Positions 1 to 10,829 of a stretch of DNA of 52,460 bases are shown piece after piece (positions within the stretch are counted from its first letter, which is position 1; the number at the start of each line of letters is the position of its first letter). A program made the translations under genes and the position numbers. The notes under the pieces are model-generated. The model was not told the DNA's origin. It worked only from the letters and a program-made list of their open reading frames with translations, and searched no databases. This stretch comes from Verrucomicrobiota bacterium (lineage in GTDB: Bacteria; Verrucomicrobiota; Verrucomicrobiia; Chthoniobacterales; UBA10450), in the NCBI GenBank assembly GCA_003218415.1, contig QHNK01000096.1, positions 1 through 52,460 on the forward strand, read 5' to 3'.

Positions 1-260
1 TAAGCGACGCCGCGGCGCTCCAAAATTCTCTGAAGCTGGCCGTCTTCGCCGAATGTTCCGTGAATCGTAATGAACGCAAGATCGACATCGCCGGGTAATT
101 CGAAGTCTTTATTCTGCACATCGATTTCCGCCACTTTCATGCCTAACGAGCGAAGCGCCTTCGATACACCTCGCCCGGTGGCGAGCGAAACGTCGCGTTC
201 GGAGCCAGGGCCTCCCATGAGAACCGCAATTTCTTTTGGCAGATCCTCGCGGCTTTTCAT
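1..260 (-). CDS. ddl: D-alanine--D-alanine ligase, N-terminal part (runs off window start)
   Basis: Reverse-strand translation from ATG at 260: MKSREDLPKEIAVLMGGPGSERDVSLATGRG...ITIHGTFGEDGQLQRILERRGVA, the Ddl N-terminal signature. ATG overlaps the murCB stop (ATGA at 257-260). Confidence 0.9.
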   Translation of the reverse strand, partial: MKSREDLPKEIAVLMGGPGSERDVSLATGRGVSKALRSLGMKVAEIDVQNKDFELPGDVDLAFITIHGTFGEDGQLQRILERRGVA

Positions 261-2611
261 CCCGGTTCCCCCACAATTTCCACTTCAGTCTCCAATTCGA
301 TCCCGCGCATTGCCCGCGCCGCGCTTTGGATCTTGTCGATCAACTGAAGCATTTCCGCCGCAGTCGCGCCGCCATCGTTCACGATGAAATTGCCGTGCAC
401 TTCCGACACGCGCGCGTTTCCGACTCGCGAATTCTTTAGACCCAATTCATCCACCAGTCGTCCCGCCGGAATGTTGCCGGGGTTCTTGAAAATGCAGCCT
501 GCGCTCTTGGCGATTGGCTGCGTAGTGCGTCGTTTCTTCTGCGATTCGCGCAAGCGACTATCGATCTCTGCGCGCTCGGCGGGCTGCGTACGGAATGTCG
601 CCGAAATCGCAAAATTATTTTCCAGCAACGGAAACCGCCGGTAAAAGACCTCCAGCTCATCTCGATCATTGACGTGCGGATTGCCTTCGGCGTCGAGATA
701 GCGAATCCGGGTCACGCTCTCGAAAGTTTGCGCGCCCATTGCGCCGGCGTTCATCCGCAACGCGCCACCGACGGCGCCCGGAATTCCTTCCATCCACTCG
801 AGCCCGCCGAGATTTGACGCGCGCGCCGCGTAAGCAATTTCCCTCAACTTTACGCCTGCGCCTGCGGTAATTTCGGAGCTGTTGACCTGGATTTTGTCGA
901 AATCGCCGCCGCGCGGATGAACCACCACACCGCGGATTCCACCGTCGCGAACAAGAAGATTTGATCCACGACCCATTGCGAAAAGCGGCAGGTTTTCATC
1001 GCGGCAAAACCGAATCAAATCCGCAAAGGCCTTTTCGTTCCGCGGCTCGACCCAAAATTGCGCGGGGCCGCCTACGCGCAGCGTCGTGTGTTTCGAGAGT
1101 GGCTCATAAAGGCGGACGTCACCTTCTTCGCCGACGACCGCCTTTAACTTTTCGGCAATCACCAGATCCGCCGCCAAGATCGACAATTGCTCGTGAATAT
1201 TGCCAGCACCGAGACTCAACACGAAATCGCCGACATCGAGGGCGTTGCCGATATCGCAATGCACGCGCTCGAACCGCGGCTGGTAACTCGCACCGCGATG
1301 ACCGCGTTTGACCATTTCATCAACAATTGTCTGCCCGCTGATCCCAGGAATCGGCGGTTCGCTTGCGGGGTAAACATCCGTCACCACCACGCGATCAGCC
1401 TCATCGAAGGCGGAGCCAAACTCCCTGCACAGCGCTTTGGTGCGGGAATAGCGATGAGGTTGAAACATGGCCAGCACCCGTTTGCGACCCATGGCTCGCG
1501 CAGTCTTCAATGTAGCGCGAATTTCGGTGGGGTGATGCGCGTAATCGTCAATAAGCAGAAAACGATCGCTCTCATACTTGATCTCAAACCGGCGCCGCGC
1601 GTGCTCGAATTTACGAAGCGAAGCCGCAATTTTTTCGAACGGAATTCCAAGCTCTGAGGCGAGTGCGATTACCCCAAGGGCATTGTGCACGTTGTGTTCT
1701 CCGGGAACATTAAGAATCGCCTCACCCAGTTTTCCGCCGCACCTATCAACGCAAAAAACCGAACCAAAATCCCGCAGCTCGACATCAATGCCGCGATAAT
1801 GGGCCTCCTCAGAAAATCCGTAGGAAACCGCACCTTTACGTTTCGCACACAACCGCGCAGCGTTGGGATCATCAGCGTTATAGAAGACTGTTCCACTCGT
1901 TTGATCGATGAGCTGCTCAAAGACCTTCTCGATCGCGGCTAGGTCGGCATAAAAATCGAGATGCTCTTCCTCGATATTTAGAATGAGGGACTGCTCGGGA
2001 TGAAAGCAGCGCAGGGTGCCGTCGCTTTCGTCCCCCTCAGCAACAAAATATTCGCCGCGCCAATCCCAGTGTGCGTTCGTTCCGAGAAGCGGAATTTCGG
2101 CGCCGACATAATGGGACGGATGGAGGCCGCCTTCGCGCAACACGTGTGCAGTCATTGCTGAAGTTGTTGTTTTGCCGTGCATTCCGGCGATAACAATCCC
2201 GCGCTTTGCGCGCATGATTGCAGCCAGGGCTTCCGCGCGACGCACGACCGGTTTACCGGAATCGCGGCTGGCCACAAGAATTGGATTGTCGCTTTTGATT
2301 GCGGAAGAAAAGACCACAAGATCGGCGGCATCCGCGTGCTCCGGCCGATGCTGGTCATGAAACCGCAGGCCCAGCCGCTGCAATCGCTCCGTCTCCGTAG
2401 TGGTGACCTTGTCTGAGCCGCTCACTGCGTGCCCGAGCTCAATCAAAAGCCCAGCGAGGCCGCTCATGCCGCTTCCGGCTACACCAACAAGGTGGATCCG
2501 GTGGTGCTCGCGCGTGAGGAATCGCGGCAAGTCAAGCGGTGGTACGCGACTCGGAAATTCTTCGCGAGCAGAGTCGGCGAGCGCGTCGCATTCTTCAGAG
2601 GCGGGCTTCAT
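257..2611 (-). CDS. murC-murB: UDP-N-acetylmuramate--L-alanine ligase / UDP-N-acetylenolpyruvoylglucosamine reductase fusion (MurC-MurB)
   Basis: 784 aa: N-terminal MurC (GVAGSGMSGLA, GMHGKTTTSAM, DDYAHHPTEIRAT) followed by MurB (HTTLRVGGPAQFW, GRGSNLLVRDGG, GAVGGALRMNAGA, SAGCIFKNP). Confidence 0.95.
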   Translation of the reverse strand: MKPASEECDALADSAREEFPSRVPPLDLPRFLTREHHRIHLVGVAGSGMSGLAGLLIELGHAVSGSDKVTTTETERLQRLGLRFHDQHRPEHADAADLVVFSSAIKSDNPILVASRDSGKPVVRRAEALAAIMRAKRGIVIAGMHGKTTTSAMTAHVLREGGLHPSHYVGAEIPLLGTNAHWDWRGEYFVAEGDESDGTLRCFHPEQSLILNIEEEHLDFYADLAAIEKVFEQLIDQTSGTVFYNADDPNAARLCAKRKGAVSYGFSEEAHYRGIDVELRDFGSVFCVDRCGGKLGEAILNVPGEHNVHNALGVIALASELGIPFEKIAASLRKFEHARRRFEIKYESDRFLLIDDYAHHPTEIRATLKTARAMGRKRVLAMFQPHRYSRTKALCREFGSAFDEADRVVVTDVYPASEPPIPGISGQTIVDEMVKRGHRGASYQPRFERVHCDIGNALDVGDFVLSLGAGNIHEQLSILAADLVIAEKLKAVVGEEGDVRLYEPLSKHTTLRVGGPAQFWVEPRNEKAFADLIRFCRDENLPLFAMGRGSNLLVRDGGIRGVVVHPRGGDFDKIQVNSSEITAGAGVKLREIAYAARASNLGGLEWMEGIPGAVGGALRMNAGAMGAQTFESVTRIRYLDAEGNPHVNDRDELEVFYRRFPLLENNFAISATFRTQPAERAEIDSRLRESQKKRRTTQPIAKSAGCIFKNPGNIPAGRLVDELGLKNSRVGNARVSEVHGNFIVNDGGATAAEMLQLIDKIQSAARAMRGIELETEVEIVGEPG

Positions 2612-3692
2612 GAGTCGTATATTTCTCCATCGTGGTAGCTACTAGGCCGGCCGCGTCTTTCGGTGCCAGACGCGAACAATTCGCAGCCATTTGCTGAATC
2701 AGCTGCGGGTCCTGGATCAGTTCGCGGATTTTGCGTGCGAGCAATTCCCCGGTTACCTCTGACTCCTTGAGAAGAATCGCCGCCCCAACGCGAGCGTAAA
2801 TTTCTGCGTTACGCGTCTGATGATCATCGGTGGCATAAGGGAATGGAATCAGGATGCCGGGCAACGAAAAAGCGGCGAACTCAGCCAGGCTGGCCGCGCC
2901 AGCTCGCGCGACAAACAGATCGGCAGCGCTGTAAATTTCTTCCATCCGATGGTAAAAAGCAGCGATGTAAGCAGGGACATTTTCGCGGCGATAGTTATCT
3001 GCAACTAGGCGTTCATCCCGCGTGCCGGAGAGGTGGATCACCTGGAGCGGCACACCTTGCAAGAATGGGACGGATTTGATCAGCGCCTGATTAATTCCGC
3101 TCGCACCCTGGCTGCCTCCCATAACAAGCAACGTGGGAAGATCCTCGTGTAGCCCGAGTTTTTGGCGCGCAACCTTCCGATCCAAACGTACCAGTTCGGT
3201 CCGGACCGGCGTACCCGTGACTTCAGTGTGTGTTTTTGGAAAAAAGGGCGCGCATTCCTTGAAGCCGAGCATGACCGCATTCACTACCCGCGCCGTCATC
3301 CGGTTCGCCTTTCCGGGGACGGCGTTTGATTCGTGAATAAAGGTGGCAATGCCGCGTATCCTCCCGGCCAGCACCGGCGCGGTGGAAGTGAACCCGCCCA
3401 TGCCGAGAACCACCTGAGGTTTGAACTTACGATAAAGAGACCGGCAAAGTGACAAGCTTTCACAAAACCGGCGAATGAACCCAAAGAACGCCGGGGAAAA
3501 CGCGGAGGGTAGCCCGACCGTGGGTAACTTCTCGACTTGGAAAGTTGTGCGACCAGAAAGCGCCAGAGCGTCAATATCTTTCTCGGAAATTAACAGCATC
3601 ACTTCGTGCCCGCGATCGCGCAGCACTTCCGCCACGGCGATGCCGGGGAAAAGATGGCCGCCCGTTCCTCCGCATGCGATCACTGCATTCAT
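2595..3692 (-). CDS. murG: UDP-N-acetylglucosamine--N-acetylmuramyl-(pentapeptide) pyrophosphoryl-undecaprenol N-acetylglucosamine transferase
   Basis: MNAVIACGGTGGHLFPGIAVAEVL...VLGMGGFTSTAPVLAG...IHESNAVPGKANR. The tracked ORF opens at 3860, but the homologous start is the internal ATG at 3692. Confidence 0.95.
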   Translation of the reverse strand: MNAVIACGGTGGHLFPGIAVAEVLRDRGHEVMLLISEKDIDALALSGRTTFQVEKLPTVGLPSAFSPAFFGFIRRFCESLSLCRSLYRKFKPQVVLGMGGFTSTAPVLAGRIRGIATFIHESNAVPGKANRMTARVVNAVMLGFKECAPFFPKTHTEVTGTPVRTELVRLDRKVARQKLGLHEDLPTLLVMGGSQGASGINQALIKSVPFLQGVPLQVIHLSGTRDERLVADNYRRENVPAYIAAFYHRMEEIYSAADLFVARAGAASLAEFAAFSLPGILIPFPYATDDHQTRNAEIYARVGAAILLKESEVTGELLARKIRELIQDPQLIQQMAANCSRLAPKDAAGLVATTMEKYTTHEARL

Positions 3693-3751
3693 GAAAGTCG
3701 GTTTTCGGTTTTTGGTTGCCGCACAGGATTCATAGGATTCATCAGTCGCAT

Positions 3752-4894
3752 CTAGATCCGCAGTGTCATCCTCGCATGCATGGTGGCACGTCTCTTGTGC
3801 GGCGGTTCTAGAATGCCCTGCCGATAAATGTTCAGCAACAAACCGATGCCGAACATGCACGCCACCAAATTCGAACCTCCATAGCTGATAAAAGGCAGCG
3901 GCAAGCCCTTATTCGGCAGCAGCGACGTGGTCACGCCGATGTTGACCGCAGCCTGTAGGGCGAGGAGCGAAACAATGCCGCAGCCGAGCAGCAGGCCGAA
4001 ACGATCCTTGGCGTGCAGCGCAATCATGATGCCGCAAACAATTATCACCACGAATAAAAAAACCACGAGGAGACTGAACCGCAGCCCCAGCTCTTCACCG
4101 ATAATTGGAAAAATAAAATCTGTGTGCGCGTAAGGTAGATAAAGCATCTTCTGGCGCCCGTTGCCCAGGCCAAGCCCTTCCATTCCACCGCTGCCCCAGG
4201 CGATCAACGCCTGCATCTGCTGCAAGCCAGCGTCTTCTTTGAAATTTTCCGGGTGAAGAAACGCAGAGAGCCGCCCCATCCGCTCGGAGATTTGCGTAGC
4301 GACGATCAGAAGCGCGCCGAGGCCGGCAAACGACACAGCACCGAGCCATAGAGGATTAGCGCCGGCAATGAACATTACGACGAACGCCGTCGTTCCGATC
4401 AAAGCCGTTGTTCCCAGATCGACTTCGCCCAGCACAAGCGAGGCCGGCAGGGCGATAATCGCAAGTGGAAGAATCAATCCAAAGAGCACATTGCCACTTG
4501 GTTTTTCATAGCGCGCAAACCACGCAGCGAGAAAAAAGATTGCGGCCAGCTTTCCCAGTTCCGATGGCTGAAAAGTAAGCGGTCCCCAACCGATCCAGCG
4601 GCGCGATCCGTTGAGGCGCATTCCGATATGCGGAACATAGCAAAGCGCCAGAGCCGCCAGTGCCAACCCGAACCAAAGCCACCATGTCCGCCGCCAGAAG
4701 TGATAGTCGATCAGCGCGGCAAAGATGCAGAGGAAAAGTCCAATCCCAACCCACATCGCCTGCCGTTTAATGAAGAAATAAACGTCCCCGTGACTGTCGC
4801 GCGCAAACGCGCTCGTACTGAAAAGCATGACGATCCCAATGACGAGTAGTCCCAGCACTGCGAGGAAAAGGATGTAAGCGCTCTTACGATGCAT
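3752..4894 (-). CDS. ftsW: FtsW/SEDS-family lipid II polymerase
   Basis: 380 aa polytopic protein with SEDS motifs (FQPSELGKLA, GEELGL, GLPLPFISYGGSNL); located between the LysM gene and murG. Confidence 0.93.
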   Translation of the reverse strand: MHRKSAYILFLAVLGLLVIGIVMLFSTSAFARDSHGDVYFFIKRQAMWVGIGLFLCIFAALIDYHFWRRTWWLWFGLALAALALCYVPHIGMRLNGSRRWIGWGPLTFQPSELGKLAAIFFLAAWFARYEKPSGNVLFGLILPLAIIALPASLVLGEVDLGTTALIGTTAFVVMFIAGANPLWLGAVSFAGLGALLIVATQISERMGRLSAFLHPENFKEDAGLQQMQALIAWGSGGMEGLGLGNGRQKMLYLPYAHTDFIFPIIGEELGLRFSLLVVFLFVVIIVCGIMIALHAKDRFGLLLGCGIVSLLALQAAVNIGVTTSLLPNKGLPLPFISYGGSNLVACMFGIGLLLNIYRQGILEPPHKRRATMHARMTLRI

Positions 4895-4916
4895 AATTAG
4901 ATTCCGGCATCGATTT

Positions 4917-5480
4917 TCATTTCTTGGCTTTTTTTGGGTTTGTTGTCTTGGGGATTAAAAGCTTTTGGCCAATCTGCAATTTATGCGGATCTTCGATGTG
5001 GTTGAGAGCAATCAGATCGTCGTAAGAAATTTTCAGTTTCTTTGCGATTGTGACGGGGTTATCGCCCTTTTTTACAATGTAAGTTTTTCCAGAAGACGCA
5101 GGCGTGTTCGCGTGTTCGTCCTTCGGAGTCGAATGTGAAAGTTTCGCATCGTTGCGCGACGCAACTTCCTTTTGCGAAACTGAAGGCCGCCGCTTGGCCA
5201 CATCCGCGCCAACTGGCGTCCCCGCCGTGTCAGCCACCTTATTTTCTGTGTTCGTTGGGACTGCCGGGACAAATGAACTCTCTCGGGTCTTGATCGCGTT
5301 GAACGCGATGATTCCCGACACAGCAACCACGTGCAATAGCAACACGATCAGCAGCGCCCGCGACAGCTTCATGTTTGGCTCCGGGATGTCCCCGAAATCC
5401 ATTCCTGCAGACGCAGCCGAGGCGCGGCGCGCGGTCGCCGCCAGGAGTTTTTTATATTTGAAGAGTTGCAGGATTTTCAT
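4917..5480 (-). CDS. LysM-domain membrane-anchored protein in dcw cluster
   Basis: One TM segment (LSRALLIVLLLHVVAVSGIIAF), then linker, then C-terminal LysM (TYIVKKGDNPVTIAKKLKISYDDLIALNHIEDPHKLQIGQKLLIP). ATGA overlap with murD stop. Confidence 0.85.
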   Translation of the reverse strand: MKILQLFKYKKLLAATARRASAASAGMDFGDIPEPNMKLSRALLIVLLLHVVAVSGIIAFNAIKTRESSFVPAVPTNTENKVADTAGTPVGADVAKRRPSVSQKEVASRNDAKLSHSTPKDEHANTPASSGKTYIVKKGDNPVTIAKKLKISYDDLIALNHIEDPHKLQIGQKLLIPKTTNPKKAKK

Positions 5481-6820
5481 CGGTCTGTTTGGGGCAGGGC
5501 CTGCACGAGCGCACGAAATTGATCACCCCGATCGGCGTAGCTTTTGAACATGTCGAACGAGGAGGTTCCGGGAGAAAAGAGAACCACTTCCCCTGGTCGT
5601 GCGCTGGCATGTGCCCGCTCGACTGCGTCCGCGAGCGAATTTGCAATTTCGCATTCGACCGCGCCGCTCCAGGAACGCCTGATGCTCTCGCCCATTTCGC
5701 CGATCAAAATCGTCGATCTGACCTTCTCTTTCACCAGGGATCGAAGCGGATCAAAGTTAAAACCTTTGTCCTTGCCGCCAGCAATAAGGACGACCGGCTT
5801 GTTTTGCGCACGCAGCGCTTTGTCCACTGCGTCGAGGTTGGTCGCCTTGGAATCATTCACATATCCAACGCCGCTGACTTCGCGCACAAATTCACAACGA
5901 TGCGGACGCGGTTCATAGGCACGCAGCGGCGGCACCATCTCCCGAAACGACAATCCGCGCGCCATGCCGGCCGCAAGTGTCGCCATTAGATTCTCGATGT
6001 TATGCAGGCCGCGCAGTTTGGTGTCCGCCAGCCGCAGGACCGCTTCGTTGTGATAAAGGATCGCGCCTTCCGAGACACGGAAGTCCGCTTGATCGACATA
6101 AGCACTAAACGTGATCTTGCGCAGGCGAATCGCGGGAAATTTTTCGATGGCGTTTACCACTGCCACGTCAGTGTCGGTTTGATTTTCGAAAATGCGCAGC
6201 TTGGCCGCGCGATAATCAGCCACGGAGCGATAACGGTCGAGATGGTCGGGAGCGAAGTTGAGCCAGAGGCTGATCGATGGGCGAAAGGTGCGGATCGCTT
6301 CCAGTTGAAACGAGCTCACTTCAACCGTGAGCACATCGAATGGCTGCCTTTCCCGCGCCACTTCCGAAAGCGGTTTGCCAATATTTCCGCAAGCAATCGT
6401 TCGCTGACCGCAGGCATTCAACATTTGAGCCAGCAATTCGGTCGTGGTCGTTTTGCCGTTGGTGCCCGTAACAGCGATGACCGGAATTTCGCAGGACCGC
6501 CAGCCCAACTCGATTTCGCTGATGGTTTCAATCCCGCGCGAGAAAAAATTGCGCGCCAATCGGGAAGCCGGATCGATGCCCGGACTTAAAATGGCAATGT
6601 GATATGCGGCTGAATCTTCATCAGCCGCAGCGCTGCAAATCACACGGACACCGTGTGCCCGCAGATTGTCTATGGTTGATTTGAGTAAGCTTCTCTCCTC
6701 GGCCCTATCGAGCACCGTGACCTGTGCGCCCTCCGACCTGAGCAGAAGCGCCGCAGCGCTGCCGCTCAAGCCTGCACCAAGAACGGCGATATTCTGATTT
6801 TTGTAGAGCGCGTTTTTCAT
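5477..6820 (-). CDS. murD: UDP-N-acetylmuramoylalanine--D-glutamate ligase
   Basis: Mur ligase motifs VTGTNGKTTTTELLAQML, NFAPDHLDRY, YVNDSKATNLDA; dcw position. Confidence 0.95.
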   Translation of the reverse strand: MKNALYKNQNIAVLGAGLSGSAAALLLRSEGAQVTVLDRAEERSLLKSTIDNLRAHGVRVICSAAADEDSAAYHIAILSPGIDPASRLARNFFSRGIETISEIELGWRSCEIPVIAVTGTNGKTTTTELLAQMLNACGQRTIACGNIGKPLSEVARERQPFDVLTVEVSSFQLEAIRTFRPSISLWLNFAPDHLDRYRSVADYRAAKLRIFENQTDTDVAVVNAIEKFPAIRLRKITFSAYVDQADFRVSEGAILYHNEAVLRLADTKLRGLHNIENLMATLAAGMARGLSFREMVPPLRAYEPRPHRCEFVREVSGVGYVNDSKATNLDAVDKALRAQNKPVVLIAGGKDKGFNFDPLRSLVKEKVRSTILIGEMGESIRRSWSGAVECEIANSLADAVERAHASARPGEVVLFSPGTSSFDMFKSYADRGDQFRALVQALPQTDR

Positions 6821-7917
6821 CTCAGTTTCAGTGTCGCCAGGCCAAGCAAGGCGAAGATGATTGACAGGATCCAGAACCGAACGATCACGGTGCTTTCCTT
6901 CCAGCCCGTTAGTTCGAAATGATGATGAAGCGGAGACATGACGAAAAATCGCTTGCCCGTCAGTTTGAAACTCAACACCTGCAAAATCACTGAGACGGCT
7001 TCGATCACGAAAACACCGCCGACCACCACCAAAAGCAGCTCCTGCTTACAGCAGATCGCGACGACGCCCATCATGCCGCCGATGGCCAGCGATCCGGTGT
7101 CGCCCATGAAGACTTTAGCTGGATAGCAGTTGAACCAGAGAAACCCGAGACCCGCGCCGATGAGTGCCGAGCAAACAACCGTCAGTTCGCCAGCAAACGG
7201 ATAAAACGGGACCTGCAAATATTCGGCGATCCGGAAATTGCCAGCCGCGTAAGAAAGCAACGCATATGCAAATGCCGCGGTAATAGTACAACCGATCGCC
7301 AAGCCATCCAGCCCGTCGGTGAGGTTCACAGCGTTTGAGGAACCGACAATGACGAGAGCAAAAAAAACAAAGGTAAACCAGCCCATATTGGTGATGACTG
7401 GCGCCTTGACGAAGGGCACGTACAAAGAGCGCGCCTGCACTTCCAGCAATGGGCTCGTGAGAAAAACAGCTGTGACGATTGCAGCAAGGGCGATCTGAAA
7501 AACGAGTTTGATCCGACCGCTGATCCCGTCAGATTTCTTCTTCGTCACCTTTAGGTAATCATCGGCGAAGCCAAGCGCGCCTAGATAGACCATGCTGAAC
7601 AGAGCCAACCAGACGAAGCGGTTGTCCAGACGAGCCCAGATAACACTCGACACAAAAACAGCTCCGATAACCAGCACCCCGCCCATGGTGGGCGTGCCTT
7701 GCTTGCCGCCGTGCAGCTCGGCAAGGCGGTGAACCTCTGCCGCTCCGCGAATCGGTTGTCCCAACTTCAGGGCAGTCAGTTTTCGAATGATAAAATTTCC
7801 AAAAATCAACGTGCCCAGAAAAGCCGTGACGGACGCAGCAATGGCTCGAAAAGTGACATAAAGGAAAACATTAAACCCGATGAAATGATCGCTCAGGCGA
7901 TGGAGGTAGTACATCAT
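6817..7917 (-). CDS. mraY: Phospho-N-acetylmuramoyl-pentapeptide-transferase
   Basis: GTPTMGGVL, FADDYLK, NLTDGLDGLA, FMGDTGSLAIGG, MSPLHHHFELTGW. Confidence 0.96.
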   Translation of the reverse strand: MMYYLHRLSDHFIGFNVFLYVTFRAIAASVTAFLGTLIFGNFIIRKLTALKLGQPIRGAAEVHRLAELHGGKQGTPTMGGVLVIGAVFVSSVIWARLDNRFVWLALFSMVYLGALGFADDYLKVTKKKSDGISGRIKLVFQIALAAIVTAVFLTSPLLEVQARSLYVPFVKAPVITNMGWFTFVFFALVIVGSSNAVNLTDGLDGLAIGCTITAAFAYALLSYAAGNFRIAEYLQVPFYPFAGELTVVCSALIGAGLGFLWFNCYPAKVFMGDTGSLAIGGMMGVVAICCKQELLLVVVGGVFVIEAVSVILQVLSFKLTGKRFFVMSPLHHHFELTGWKESTVIVRFWILSIIFALLGLATLKLR

Positions 7918-9322
7918 GGCGAGTTGGCGAATGATGAATGATGCAGCTCGAATTGGTTGATGACTTCCTCCGTTCGCGCGGCGCGACTTCCCTTGATCAG
8001 GATAAGATCGCCAGGCGCCGCGATCTCATTCAAGAGTCCTGCGGCTTCCGATGTTGAGTTTACAACGGTCGTTTTTCGCAAGCCTGCATGTCTTGCGCCG
8101 TCAGCAATCGCAGCCGCGACGTCTCCGATCGCGATCAAATGATCGATCTTTAGCGCGGCCGCGGTTTCGCCTACCTCGCGATGTCCACGCTCGGACTCAT
8201 CGCCCAATTCGTGCATTTCGCCCAGGATGGCGATGCGCTGTCCATCGGCGTCCAGTTCCACCAATGTATGCAACGCTGCCTTCATCGAATCGGGATTTGC
8301 ATTGTAACTGTCGTCTAGAAATTGCACGCCACCGATATCCCTGATTTGCAAACGCGCCTTTGTGAGCGGCGCGGCGAGCAGGCCGGCGGCGCAATCCTCC
8401 AGCGACACACCAAAGACGCGACCTGCTGCAACCGCTAGCAACGCGTTTTGCACCATGTGCAGTCCGGGCACGGGCAACTGGGCGCGGCAGCGATGCGCCG
8501 CCTCGAGAATCGTGAAATCTGTTCCGGTTCCGCTCTGGCTAATTTCAGCGGCTTGAATAGTGCCCGTTGTGGTACCGGCTAAAATTACTTTCCCGCGCGT
8601 CCGGGTTGCTATGTCCTTGGTAAATGGATCATCCGCATTCAAAATGACTGTTCCTTCGGGACCCACAGCGTCTGCAAGCGCTCCTTTCTCCTCCGCAATT
8701 CTTTTGCGCGATCCCATGAACTCGATGTGCGCCAAACCAATGTTTGTAATAACGGCCACATCGGGGGCTGCCACTTTCGCCAACGTCGCAATTTCACCCG
8801 GGTGGTTCATGCCGATCTCCCAGACAGCGACTTCATCGCCCGAAGTGGCCTCCAAAATTGTTCGGGGCACGCCGACGTGATTATTGAAATTTCCTTCTGT
8901 TTTCGTGACTCGAAAACGGCGAGCCAGCACTGCTGCAGCAAAGTCTTTCGTGCTCGTCTTGCCGTTGCTTCCAGTGATTGCGACCACCTTTAGCGTGAGT
9001 GATTTCCGGTAGTTGGCAGCGAGTTCCTGGTACGCCTGTAACGTGTCTTTCGCTCGGATAAGCGCGAAATTTTTCGGGACGCTCCCCTTCCAGTTGGAAT
9101 CGACAATCGCCCCGGCCGCGTCGGTTTTAGCGGCGGATTCGACGAAATCGTGTCCATCGAAATTTTCGCCGCGTAACGCGACGAATAATTCGCCCGGCTT
9201 AACAGTGCGCGAATCGCTACTGACCTTGGCGATCACTACAGTTCCATCTCCGGATGCGAGCGAACATCCGGCAAACTGCGCGATTCGAGAAAGTGGAAGT
9301 GGATTCATGCTAACAGATAAAG

Positions 9323-9326
<4 letters not shown>
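7914..9326 (-). CDS. murF: UDP-N-acetylmuramoyl-tripeptide--D-alanyl-D-alanine ligase
   Basis: ITGSNGKTSTKDF, EIGMNHPGEI, LDDSYNANPDSMKAAL; between murE and mraY. Confidence 0.95.
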
Positions 9327-10801
<1,475 letters not shown>

Positions 10802-10829
10802 GAGGTTTCAACATGCCGCGGCGAGGCAT

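Noticed and set aside
2595-3860. N-terminal 56-residue extension of murG
   Set aside because: Low-complexity extension overlaps ftsW 3' end; MNAVIACGGTGGHLFPG at 3692 is the family-typical start.
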